Part shown: piece after piece, positions 24,995 to 33,016 of the stretch | How positions within the stretch are numbered: position 1 is the first letter of the stretch | Layout: every line of letters starts with the position of its first letter | NCBI RefSeq assembly: GCF_900626155.1 | Contig: NZ_LR130844.1 | Location: 1,508,880 to 1,572,879, forward strand | Origin: Anaerococcus vaginimassiliensis | GTDB lineage: Bacteria; Bacillota; Clostridia; Tissierellales; Peptoniphilaceae | Length of the DNA stretch: 64,000 nucleotides | Reading direction: 5' to 3' | The notes under the pieces: generated by a model | The model's database searches: none | Told to the model about the DNA's origin: nothing | Seen by the model: the letters and a program-made list of their open reading frames with translations, nothing else | Made by a program: the position numbers and the translations under genes

Positions 24995-26112
24995 TAAAAC
25001 ACCTCTCTTATCATTTCAATTCCATCTTTTAATACAGCTATAGTTTTATCTAAGTCATCAATACTTACAAATGATGAAAAAGAAAATCTAATAGCTCCAT
25101 CTATATAATCTTTATCTACTCCAAGATTTGTCAATACTCTATTGTCTTCACCATGTGAGCAGGCAGATCCAGAAGATACATATATCTCATTATCTTCCAG
25201 ATAATGAACTAATACTTCGCTTTTTATATTTTTGAAGGCAACATCCAAAATATAAGCTGACGAATTATGAGTTGGAGAAATAATATACACATCGTCTATG
25301 GTTTTAGATATGTTTTCTCTCAAATGTTTATTTAACTTAGAAATATACTCATATTCTTTCTCATCTAACTGCATTTCTAAGGCAAGTGCTGCAGCATAAA
25401 TAGCAGGATGATTATCTGTTCCAGAGGAGATTATTTGTTGCCTACCCCCGTATAAAACAGGCTTAATTTTCGGTAAAAAATCACTTCTTATGTAAAGACC
25501 ACCAACTCCCTTTGGACCGTGAAATTTATGCCCACTAAAACTCATTACATCTACGCCTAATTTATCTACATCACATGATATTTTTCCAAGTGCTTGAGTA
25601 GCATCGATATGAAGACAAATATTCATGTTAAAATCTTTTACTATTTTACTAATTTCTCCTATGTTCTGGATCACTCCGGTTTCATTATTAACATATATAA
25701 TTGAAACCAGTCTTACATCTTCATCGAGGCTTTCTCTCAAATGATTTAGGTCTACAAATCCTTCGTTATCATTTTTTAGAAAAATAACGTCTTTGTAATT
25801 AGCATTTGTAAGAGCATCATATATTGATGGATGTTCGATGCTAGTAGTGATTGCTTTATTTTCACTAGTTGAAAATGAGTTTACCACTATATTATTTGAT
25901 TCAGTTGCACCTTTTGTAAAGTGTATTTCGCTCTCTTTGCAATTTATTTCTCTAGCAAAAATATTCTTTGCTTTCTTTATTAAATTTTCTGATTCCATAC
26001 CAAAAGAATGAATAGCGGATGAGTTTGCATAATAATTTTCCAACACATCCATTTCTTTTTCTATAACTTCTCTGTACATTTTAGTTGTAGCAGCATTGTC
26101 TAAATAAATCAT
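24994..26112 (-). CDS. Cysteine desulfurase (NifS/IscS-like, ThiI partner)
   Basis: PLP enzyme of about 372 aa that releases sulphur from cysteine. The PLP lysine is Lys196 in SFSGHKFHGPKG; the persulphide cysteine is Cys319 in SSGSACSHGED. The short mobile loop around the cysteine and the tight link to thiI suggest the bacilli NifZ type, which feeds tRNA thiolation. I chose the ATG at 26112 (AAGGAG 6 bases before) over a GTG at 26115. thiI begins at its last base. Confidence 0.93.
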   Translation of the reverse strand: MIYLDNAATTKMYREVIEKEMDVLENYYANSSAIHSFGMESENLIKKAKNIFAREINCKESEIHFTKGATESNNIVVNSFSTSENKAITTSIEHPSIYDALTNANYKDVIFLKNDNEGFVDLNHLRESLDEDVRLVSIIYVNNETGVIQNIGEISKIVKDFNMNICLHIDATQALGKISCDVDKLGVDVMSFSGHKFHGPKGVGGLYIRSDFLPKIKPVLYGGRQQIISSGTDNHPAIYAAALALEMQLDEKEYEYISKLNKHLRENISKTIDDVYIISPTHNSSAYILDVAFKNIKSEVLVHYLEDNEIYVSSGSACSHGEDNRVLTNLGVDKDYIDGAIRFSFSSFVSIDDLDKTIAVLKDGIEMIREVF

Positions 26113-26133
26113 CACTTACTCCTTAACTACAAT

Positions 26134-26161
26134 ATTATATTATTTCCCACTCATTTTACAA
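26134..26161 (-). promoter_or_regulatory. Promoter of the desulfurase-thiI operon
   Basis: TTGTAA (26156-26161), 16 bases, TATAAT (26134-26139) on the minus strand, divergent from the nuclease gene at 26180. Confidence 0.65.
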
Positions 26162-26179
26162 ATACAGTATAGTCACTAT

Positions 26180-27085
26180 ATGATTACATTTAAGAAAAGA
26201 TATTATTTTAAAAACTTAAAAGACAATGAAATAGTCTTAGATATAGAAACGACCGGTCTTGATTCATCAGTAGATAAATTAGTTCTTTTAGGGATTATAC
26301 TTGTTGAAAACAATAAATCTTACCTAGTCCAATACTTTGCAGAAAATGACTTAGAGGAGAAAAGACTATTAGATATATATGAAAAGATAATTCCTAACAA
26401 AACTATCATTACATATAATGGTGATACTTTCGATATTCCATTTTTAAATAACAGACTAATTAGAAATAATATGCTTCCCGTATTTCCAAGAAGCATTGAC
26501 TTATTAAAGGTTATAAAGCCCTATAGATATTTCTTTGATTTTGATTCTTTAAGGCTAATGGATATCGAAAAAATCATTGGATTTGAGAGAAACGATCCAT
26601 CCAGATATAAATCTATCAGCAAACTTACCGAAGAAATAAAAACCAGATCCAACCCTTTCCCTATTATGAAGCACAACGAAAATGATCTAGTAGCGACTGA
26701 GCTTTTGATTGATGTAGGTGATTACCTTGATACTAAACTTACGATTAAGGCACAATTTGGAGAGATAACTCTAAAGTCAGTTTTTATAAACAATGACATT
26801 GCAAATATTATTGCAAATTCATGTGTAGATTTGGGTGAGGCATACTTTAGTGGAGAAAATTATGAACTAATGGTAAAAGAAGATTCTATAACAATAAACC
26901 TTCAAGTTCTTTATGGCAAACTTGATAAGAGAACTAGAGGATTTGTCTGTCTTAATAATTTTGGAATAATTAATAATACGGCTCTCGATATTGATGAACA
27001 CTTTCTAATAATTAAGGAAAATAGAATTTATAACTATAATAACATTCTAATTTTATGTAAAAAAATAATAGAGAATCATCTTTGA
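26180..27085 (+). CDS. YprB-like ribonuclease H-like 3'-5' exonuclease
   Basis: A 301-aa protein with a DEDD-type RNase H-like domain (YprB/RNase_H_2): [20 protein letters not shown] (first D and E), [16 protein letters not shown] (next D) and a late [13 protein letters not shown]. Nuclease activity is inferred from the fold. The N-terminus is well fixed, yet there is no Shine-Dalgarno before the ATG at 26180, and a TATAGT (26168-26173) sits about 7 bases upstream. The 3' end overlaps ung by 10 bases on the opposite strand. Confidence 0.82.
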   Translation: MITFKKRYYFKNLKDNEIVLDIETTGLDSSVDKLVLLGIILVENNKSYLVQYFAENDLEEKRLLDIYEKIIPNKTIITYNGDTFDIPFLNNRLIRNNMLPVFPRSIDLLKVIKPYRYFFDFDSLRLMDIEKIIGFERNDPSRYKSISKLTEEIKTRSNPFPIMKHNENDLVATELLIDVGDYLDTKLTIKAQFGEITLKSVFINNDIANIIANSCVDLGEAYFSGENYELMVKEDSITINLQVLYGKLDKRTRGFVCLNNFGIINNTALDIDEHFLIIKENRIYNYNNILILCKKIIENHL

Positions 27086-27092
27086 TTCTCTA
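27071..27092. terminator. Bidirectional hairpin shared by the converging coding ends
   Basis: AGAGAATCA (27071-27079) pairs with TGATTCTCT over a 3-4-base loop; A-rich on one flank, T-rich on the other. It lies inside the last codons of both the YprB-like gene and ung. Confidence 0.7.
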
Positions 27093-27756
27093 TTTGCCAA
27101 TCTATCTCTTTCATATCATTTTCTTTTAAAAATTCATTACTCTTTGAAAATACTTTTGATCCAAAAAATCCTCTATATGCCGATAGCGGAGACGGATGAA
27201 CCGACTTTAATATTAAATGATTAGGGTTAGTGATTAATTTTTCCTTAGATTTTGCATTTGTACCCCACAAAATGAATACCATAGGTTTTTCTCTCTCATT
27301 TAATAACTCTATTATTCTATCAGTCAAAAACTCCCAACCTCTACCCTTATGAGAATTTGGAGTTTTCTCTCTGACTGTTAATACGGTATTTAACAATAGA
27401 ACACCTTGCTCAGCCCATTTTATGAGATTTCCATTATCAGGTATATAACAACCTAAATCATCGTGTAATTCTTTATAGATATTCTGTAAGGATGGTGGTA
27501 TAGCAACATTATTTTGAACAGAAAAAGAGAATCCATGGGCTTGACCTCTTCCATGATAAGGATCTTGACCAAGGATAACTACCTTTACATCTTCATATGG
27601 AACATATTTTAAAGCATTAAATATGTCATACATATTTGGAAAAATACAATGATGTTTGTATTCATCAATCAAGAATTTTCTCAAGTTTCTATAATATGGC
27701 TGTGACCATTGGTCTTTTAAAAGATCATCCCAATCATTACCAATTTCAACTGCCAC
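27076..27756 (-). CDS. ung: Uracil-DNA glycosylase (family 1)
   Basis: Base-excision repair enzyme of 226 aa that removes uracil from DNA. Catalytic Asp65 lies in [17 protein letters not shown]; the substrate and catalytic loops [16 protein letters not shown] and the late [11 protein letters not shown] with its histidine are present. It follows lspA by a base and ends convergently with the nuclease gene. Confidence 0.97.
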   Translation of the reverse strand: MAVEIGNDWDDLLKDQWSQPYYRNLRKFLIDEYKHHCIFPNMYDIFNALKYVPYEDVKVVILGQDPYHGRGQAHGFSFSVQNNVAIPPSLQNIYKELHDDLGCYIPDNGNLIKWAEQGVLLLNTVLTVREKTPNSHKGRGWEFLTDRIIELLNEREKPMVFILWGTNAKSKEKLITNPNHLILKSVHPSPLSAYRGFFGSKVFSKSNEFLKENDMKEIDWQIENQR

Positions 27757-28200
27757 TTAGGACCTCTTTTCTCCGTGAAATAAGATATATATTATAAGTA
27801 ATCCGCATCCTACAGTAACTAAAATATCCGCTATATTAAATACTGGGAAATCTATAAAAGCAAATTCTATAAAATCAACTACATATCCTTGGAATAATCT
27901 GTCATAAAAGTTACCCAAAGCTCCTGATATTATCAAAGAAAACGCAATATTTAAAACAAGAGGATTGGATTTTAAGTTAGTAATAAAGTAATACAATAGA
28001 TACAAAACTATGGCTATAGTTAGTATAACAAATAAAATCCTTTTATCTTGCAAAATTCCAAAAGCAGCCCCTCTATTTTCCAAATAAGTTAAATTTATTA
28101 GTGAGCCACTATGAGGATTACTTATAAAGTGCTTTACAGCATATATTTTAGTAATCCTATCTAACACTATTCCTGCTATTATAATTAATATATATATCAT
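27757..28200 (-). CDS. lspA: Lipoprotein signal peptidase II
   Basis: Four-helix membrane aspartyl protease of 147 aa that cleaves the signal peptide of lipidated prolipoproteins. The two catalytic aspartates are Asp109 (GYVVDFIEF) and Asp125 (VFNIADILV); NRGAAFGIL and GALGNFYDRL are conserved. It overlaps ylmH by 4 bases. A substrate candidate is the lipoprotein at 47523-49019. Confidence 0.96.
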   Translation of the reverse strand: MIYILIIIAGIVLDRITKIYAVKHFISNPHSGSLINLTYLENRGAAFGILQDKRILFVILTIAIVLYLLYYFITNLKSNPLVLNIAFSLIISGALGNFYDRLFQGYVVDFIEFAFIDFPVFNIADILVTVGCGLLIIYILFHGEKRS

Positions 28201-28934
28201 ACAATCTTCCTATACTCAATATGGTAATTTCCTTTTTTGCTTACACCACTTATATTATCAAATATAAATCTACCTTCTTTTCTTATAGATATTAAGGATC
28301 CTTCTTTTAACATAAAACTTGGATCTGTAATATACTGAAAATCTACTTTAACTAATCTTGAGTTTATTATATTTTTAGCTTTTGTCCTAGAAATATTTAA
28401 AACTAAGGAAACTATATTGTCAAGTCTAAGAGAAGATACAAATCCACTCTCCTGTAAGTAATCTAAATCTTTTAAATTTAGGGAGTCATCTTCTTTTATT
28501 TCGACCGAAATGTTTTCTCTTTTAATCTTAGTTAAATTATATTTTATAAATGCCGCATCTTCATCTAAGACAGCAAATTCTATAACGTCATTTATAACAG
28601 AAATGTCCCCAATTGAACTTCTATCAATGCCTAAATGAATCAAAGCTCCCAAAACATCTGGGTGACTAATATTTTGACTGCTAAATTTTAGTATTTTAAG
28701 GTAATTTCCTTCAAACAAAGGTTCATAATAAAAATTAGCGACAAAAATTTTTCTCTCGCTTAATTCATTTCCACCAATAAATAAAATGTCAATATTATTT
28801 TTCTTAGCTATTTGACCTATAACCATCTGTTCAAAAGGATCTAAGAAAAAACTAGATGTTTCCTGATGTGAATAGTACGCTTTCTCAAGAATAGAGATAG
28901 CTTTTTTTATATTTGATTTTTTTTGACTTATCAA
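28197..28934 (-). CDS. ylmH: YlmH/RqcP-type S4-domain RNA-binding protein
   Basis: Protein of 245 aa ending in an S4 RNA-binding domain (LRLDNIVSLVLNISRTKAKNIINSRLVKVDF). The middle part has FLDPFEQMVIGQ, typical of YlmH, which assists ribosome-associated quality control of stalled 50S-nascent chains. Homology requires translation from near the TTG at 28934: an in-frame stop lies 9 bases before it and no ATG is available until residue 37. There is no ribosome binding site, and a TATAAT lies at 28948-28953, so a very short leader or none is likely. lspA overlaps its end. Confidence 0.87.
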   Translation of the reverse strand: MISQKKSNIKKAISILEKAYYSHQETSSFFLDPFEQMVIGQIAKKNNIDILFIGGNELSERKIFVANFYYEPLFEGNYLKILKFSSQNISHPDVLGALIHLGIDRSSIGDISVINDVIEFAVLDEDAAFIKYNLTKIKRENISVEIKEDDSLNLKDLDYLQESGFVSSLRLDNIVSLVLNISRTKAKNIINSRLVKVDFQYITDPSFMLKEGSLISIRKEGRFIFDNISGVSKKGNYHIEYRKIV

Positions 28935-28947
28935 TAATAAAATCTAA

Positions 28948-28953
28948 ATTATA
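28948..28953 (-). promoter_or_regulatory. Possible -10 box immediately before ylmH
   Basis: TATAAT on the minus strand, between the sepF terminator and the ylmH TTG. It would put the transcript start near 28941, only about 7 bases before the start codon. No good -35. Confidence 0.45.
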
Positions 28954-28969
28954 GTCTAAACTCATAAGC

Positions 28970-28999
28970 AAAAATAAAGATCGATATTAATATCGATCT
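28970..28999 (-). terminator. Terminator after sepF
   Basis: A perfect 22-base palindrome (28978-28999, AGATCGATATT and its reverse complement) followed by TTTATTTTT on the minus strand. The sepF stop lies at its edge. Confidence 0.85.
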
Positions 29000-29588
29000 A
29001 TAGTTGGTTATAATTTCCTTCAGAAATTTGTTCAGTCACTGATGAATCAACTTGTACACCACTTGGACTTATAACAAAGATTCCCTTTGTAACTTTTTCA
29101 ACTGATCCATTTAGTGCATAAACAGCTCCACTTACGAAATCGAATATTTGTCTTCTCAAATCAGAGTTTACCATTTCAAGATTTAAAACGACAACCTTAT
29201 TGTTTAAAATATCGTCAATTATTTTTGGACCGTCTGTTTCATAGTCTAAAGGTTCTTGAATTGAAATCCTCATTGAATTTGATCCTGAAAAATTTTGTTT
29301 ACTCATACTTACTACATTATCTCCTCTTCTAGATGTTTTGCTGCTTTTAAATGTTGAAGAATCATCGCTGGTGTAGCTATCAGAGAAAGATGGTTTATAA
29401 GTGCTTGTTTTCTCTTCACTTGTGTAGCTATTATCTGAGAAAAAAGATCCATAAGTTTCTTTTTTTTCTTCTTTTACATCATCTTTCACTTCATTTTCTT
29501 CTACATCATCGTCAAAGTACAACTGATCTTCATCATAATCATCGTATTTGTCATCGATTCCTATAAATTCTTTAAACCTATCTAACAT
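28998..29588 (-). CDS. sepF: Cell division protein SepF
   Basis: Protein of 196 aa that tethers FtsZ to the membrane and shapes the septum. Order: N-terminal amphipathic helix (MLDRFKEFIGI), a long acidic and Ser/Thr-rich linker with repeated YTSEE/YTSDD units (about residues 45-85), and the C-terminal SepF fold (EPLDYETDGPKIIDDILNNKVVVLNLEMV, then QIFDFVSGAVYALNGSVEKV). AAAGGAAG precedes the ATG. Not within a full ylm cluster here; it is followed by its own terminator. Confidence 0.94.
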   Translation of the reverse strand: MLDRFKEFIGIDDKYDDYDEDQLYFDDDVEENEVKDDVKEEKKETYGSFFSDNSYTSEEKTSTYKPSFSDSYTSDDSSTFKSSKTSRRGDNVVSMSKQNFSGSNSMRISIQEPLDYETDGPKIIDDILNNKVVVLNLEMVNSDLRRQIFDFVSGAVYALNGSVEKVTKGIFVISPSGVQVDSSVTEQISEGNYNQL

Positions 29589-29626
29589 AATTACTTCCTT
29601 TATTTTTTCTACTTGTCCTATTATCT

Positions 29627-29632
29627 ATTATA
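29627..29632 (-). promoter_or_regulatory. -10 box for sepF
   Basis: TATAAT on the minus strand about 38 bases before the sepF ATG; the -35 (TTCGAA at 18 bases) is weak. The gap between gpsA and sepF has no clear terminator. Confidence 0.5.
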
Positions 29633-29657
29633 ACGTATATTAGAAATTTTTTCGAAT

Positions 29658-30641
29658 TTAATATTCATTTTTTAAATCTCTATTCATCAAATCGCTTACA
29701 GACTGATGAGGTGATTTTCCCATAAATAAAACTTTGTAAAGCTCTGTAGTAATTGGTAAATCAATATTATTTTTCTCAGCTAAATCATATACAGCCTTGG
29801 TAGTTGGAATTCCCTCAACAACCATTTTTATTTCTTTACTTGCTTCTTTGACACTCATACCTTTACCGATTAATTTTCCTGCTCTGTTATTTCTTGAATG
29901 ATTACTTGTTGCAGTTACTATAAGATCTCCTATTCCTGCCAAACCATTTATAGTTTTTGGATCAGCATCAAAAGATCTAGCTAATCTTTCCATCTCATGA
30001 ATCCCTCTAGTAATCATCGCAGCCTTTGAGTTATCTCCGTAGCCTAATCCATCTGCCATGCCAATTCCTAAAGCCAAAATATTTTTTATGCTGCCACCAA
30101 TTTCAACCCCAACAACATCAGTTGAAGTATATACTCTAAAATAATCTCTGTTAAATATTTTTTGAACATCTTTTGAGAGACTGAGATTATTTGAGGCACA
30201 TACGATTGTAGTAGGCATTTCATTAATTACTTCTTCAGCATGAGATGGGCCACTCAATACTACATATGAAATTTCTCCAAAAATACTTTCAAATATCTCT
30301 GATATTCTATAATTACTTTCTAATTCAATTCCTTTTGATAAGTTTATCAGAACCTTTTTGTGTAAAATATTTTTATCAAGCCCGCTGTAAACTTGTCTAA
30401 TGTTTTGAGTTGGAATTGCATTTATAATATATTTATTAGAAAGTACAGACTCTAAACTAGAAGTTGCCATAACATTTTTTCTTAATTTTTTGTCCGGAAA
30501 ATACTTCTTATTTATATTTTCATTATTTATTGAATATACTTGATTTATATCTCTAGCATACATTAAAACATCATATTTTTCGGATAGAACATTTGCAATT
30601 GCACTAGCCCATGATCCTGCTCCGATTATTGAAATTTCCAT
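29658..30641 (-). CDS. gpsA: Glycerol-3-phosphate dehydrogenase [NAD(P)+]
   Basis: Enzyme of 327 aa that reduces dihydroxyacetone phosphate to sn-glycerol-3-phosphate, the first step to membrane lipids. NAD site IIGAGSWASAIANVL at the start; LSGPSHAEEV, the catalytic lysine region VGVEIGGSIKNILALGIGM, and NSKAAMITRGIHEM follow. plsY, immediately upstream, uses its product, so the pair forms a phosphatidate module. Confidence 0.96.
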   Translation of the reverse strand: MEISIIGAGSWASAIANVLSEKYDVLMYARDINQVYSINNENINKKYFPDKKLRKNVMATSSLESVLSNKYIINAIPTQNIRQVYSGLDKNILHKKVLINLSKGIELESNYRISEIFESIFGEISYVVLSGPSHAEEVINEMPTTIVCASNNLSLSKDVQKIFNRDYFRVYTSTDVVGVEIGGSIKNILALGIGMADGLGYGDNSKAAMITRGIHEMERLARSFDADPKTINGLAGIGDLIVTATSNHSRNNRAGKLIGKGMSVKEASKEIKMVVEGIPTTKAVYDLAEKNNIDLPITTELYKVLFMGKSPHQSVSDLMNRDLKNEY

Positions 30642-30649
30642 AATACTCC

Positions 30650-31225
30650 TTAGAAAATCTTTTTCTCTTCTCTTGCTTTAAGTCTCTTTATATTAGATTT
30701 ATGCTTATAAACTATGAGGCTTGCAATCAAAAAGATTGATATGGATAAGGGCGAAAATCCAAACCATACAAATCCTAAAATACCAGAAATTGTAGCTGCT
30801 ATTATTGAAGCTAAAGATACTATTCTAAATAGTAGTAAAATCACAATAAAAATCGCAAGCAAAAGTAAAGCAAACCTGTAATCAATGGCTAAAAGCGAAC
30901 CAAATGCGGTAGCAACACCTTTTCCCGCTTTAAATTTCAGTACGAAACTATACATATGGCCAAGTACCGCAAATAATAAAGCCACAGCTTGACCAAATTC
31001 GCCACCTAATTTTTTTCCTATATAGCAGGCTAGAGTTCCTTTTAGAAAATCAAACACAAAAGTTACAAATCCTGGTCCTTTTCCAAAATTCCTAAACACA
31101 TTTGTTGCTCCAACATTTCCTGACCCTAATTTCCTAATATCTGTCTTAAACACTAGATTACTTATTATAAAGCCTGCTGGTATCGAACCTAAAATATAGG
31201 ATATTACAGCTACTAAAAAAATCAT
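30650..31225 (-). CDS. plsY: Glycerol-3-phosphate acyltransferase PlsY
   Basis: Integral membrane acyltransferase of 191 aa, five helices, which transfers acyl groups from acyl phosphate to glycerol-3-phosphate. Motif 1 SYILGSIPAGF with KLGSGNVGATNVFRNFG, motif 2 KFKAGKGVATAFG, and the third loop motif are present. It overlaps der by 4 bases and precedes gpsA by 8. Confidence 0.96.
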   Translation of the reverse strand: MIFLVAVISYILGSIPAGFIISNLVFKTDIRKLGSGNVGATNVFRNFGKGPGFVTFVFDFLKGTLACYIGKKLGGEFGQAVALLFAVLGHMYSFVLKFKAGKGVATAFGSLLAIDYRFALLLLAIFIVILLLFRIVSLASIIAATISGILGFVWFGFSPLSISIFLIASLIVYKHKSNIKRLKAREEKKIF

Positions 31226-32541
31226 TTTTTCTCACCTTTTTGCTTAAATACGAAACTAAAAGGAACACCTACTAGGCTATAGTTTTGTCTTATTTGATTT
31301 TCTAAGTATCTCATGTATGAAAAATGTACTAGTTCCCTATCATTAATAGACAATAAAAACTTTGGTGGTGCTGTTGCTACTTGTGACATATAGTAGATCT
31401 TTAGTCTCTTTCCCTTGTCTTGTGGAGGAGGGTTTAGCAAAATAGCATCCTGTAATATATTATTTAAAACTCCAGTTTTTATTCTTGTGTGGTAATTGTT
31501 AGATACAACTTCAAATAGTTCCAAAAGTTTATCTATTCTCTTATTTTCTAAAACAGAAATGAATACAATTGGAGCATAAGGGGCAAAAGATAGTGTTTTT
31601 CTTATATCTGCTTCGAGCTCTCTCATTGTATTTGTATCTTTATCTACTAGATCCCATTTATTTACTGCTATTATCATAGCTTTTTTATTATTGTGAGCAT
31701 AGCCAGCAATTTTAGCGTCTTGTTCTGTTACTCCAACATTTGCATCTATCAAGAACAAGCAAATCTCGGCACTATCAACTGCATCAAAAGTTCTTTGGTT
31801 TGCGTAGTATTCTACATTTTCTTTTACTTTTGACTTTCTTCTAAGGCCTGCAGTATCTATCAATACATAGTTGTTGTCATTATAAGTCCAATAGCTATCC
31901 ACAGCATCTCTAGTAGTACCAGCGATATCAGTTACAATCATCCTTTCTTCATTAAGTAGAAGATTAACTAGGGATGATTTTCCCGCATTTGGTTTTCCGA
32001 TGATAGCAATTCTAGTTTCATCTTCGATTGCCTCATAGGCTGAGAAATCTATAAAAGAAATTATTTTATCTAGTAAATCTCCCAAGCCCTTGCTTTGCTC
32101 AGCAGAAATCATTGATAAGTCATCGAATCCAAATTGGTAAAAATCATAAATATCATCTGGTATTTTAAATGAGTCTAATTTGTTTGCTACTATTATTACT
32201 GGTTTATTATATTTTCTTATTTCATTTGCAATGTCTATATCATAAGGATTTACTCCTTCTTTTCCATCGACAACAAACAAAATCATGTCAGTCTCAAGCA
32301 GAGCCTTCTCTACCTGAGACTTTACTTCTGTATTCATTATTTCCTTGTTAGAAATGTCTAACCCGCCAGTATCAACTAGCAAAAATTCATTGTTTTGCCA
32401 TTCAACCTTATCGACAATTCTATCTCTGGTAACTCCAGAAACATCTTCGGTTATGGATTTTTTCTTTCCAACAAGCCTGTTAAATAGGGTAGATTTACCC
32501 ACATTGGTCCTACCGACCAGTGTTACCATAGGCATCGCCAT
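31222..32541 (-). CDS. der: Ribosome biogenesis GTPase Der (EngA)
   Basis: Tandem GTPase of 439 aa for 50S assembly. First G domain: VGRTNVGKSTLFNRL, DTGGL, NKLD; second: IGKPNAGKSSLVNLL, DTAGLRRK, NKWD; the C-terminal KH-like domain follows. GGAG lies 7 bases before the ATG. Start of the der-plsY-gpsA line. Confidence 0.97.
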   Translation of the reverse strand: MAMPMVTLVGRTNVGKSTLFNRLVGKKKSITEDVSGVTRDRIVDKVEWQNNEFLLVDTGGLDISNKEIMNTEVKSQVEKALLETDMILFVVDGKEGVNPYDIDIANEIRKYNKPVIIVANKLDSFKIPDDIYDFYQFGFDDLSMISAEQSKGLGDLLDKIISFIDFSAYEAIEDETRIAIIGKPNAGKSSLVNLLLNEERMIVTDIAGTTRDAVDSYWTYNDNNYVLIDTAGLRRKSKVKENVEYYANQRTFDAVDSAEICLFLIDANVGVTEQDAKIAGYAHNNKKAMIIAVNKWDLVDKDTNTMRELEADIRKTLSFAPYAPIVFISVLENKRIDKLLELFEVVSNNYHTRIKTGVLNNILQDAILLNPPPQDKGKRLKIYYMSQVATAPPKFLLSINDRELVHFSYMRYLENQIRQNYSLVGVPFSFVFKQKGEKK

Positions 32542-32590
32542 AATTTGTCTCCGTATCTTAAAATATAAATTATTTGAAATAAACTAATAA

Positions 32591-33010
32591 TTAGTTAATT
32601 TTTCTAACTTTCATTATATTTCTATCTTTTACTTTGCTATCTAATCCTTTTACAAAAACAAGTGATATAAGTAAGAAAACTAATACAGATAGAAGTGTCA
32701 ACAAGTTTAAATCAATTCCTGTATTTTTGAGAAATACATTTGGTAAAATTGCACCAATTAGAATCATCACTACAGGAAATATATAAACTACAGCTGTTAA
32801 TTTTGTAACATCACTAGATTCACCTTCTATCATAACTCTATCACCCTTTTTAATATTTTCGTGAGTGAAAAGTTCAATTTCAGTTGTCTTGCTTTCAGCA
32901 CATGAACCACTCGCAGAGCATGATCCGCAAGCGCCATTTCTAAAAATCTGAACGGTCAAATGACCCTTATTATTATCTAATACAATCCCTTCTTTTGTAA
33001 TTTTGTCCAT
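32591..33010 (-). CDS. RseC/MucC-like SoxR-reducing family membrane protein
   Basis: Protein of 139 aa. The N-terminal part has the cysteine-rich ACGSCSASGSCAES typical of RseC, followed by an OB-like strand region and two membrane helices (about residues 70-90 and 98-118). Relatives accompany RnfA-type electron transport or anti-sigma systems, but no such genes are here. The cysteines could bind an iron-sulphur cluster. It follows aspS by 6 bases. Confidence 0.82.
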   Translation of the reverse strand: MDKITKEGIVLDNNKGHLTVQIFRNGACGSCSASGSCAESKTTEIELFTHENIKKGDRVMIEGESSDVTKLTAVVYIFPVVMILIGAILPNVFLKNTGIDLNLLTLLSVLVFLLISLVFVKGLDSKVKDRNIMKVRKIN

Positions 33011-33016
33011 ATTTAC

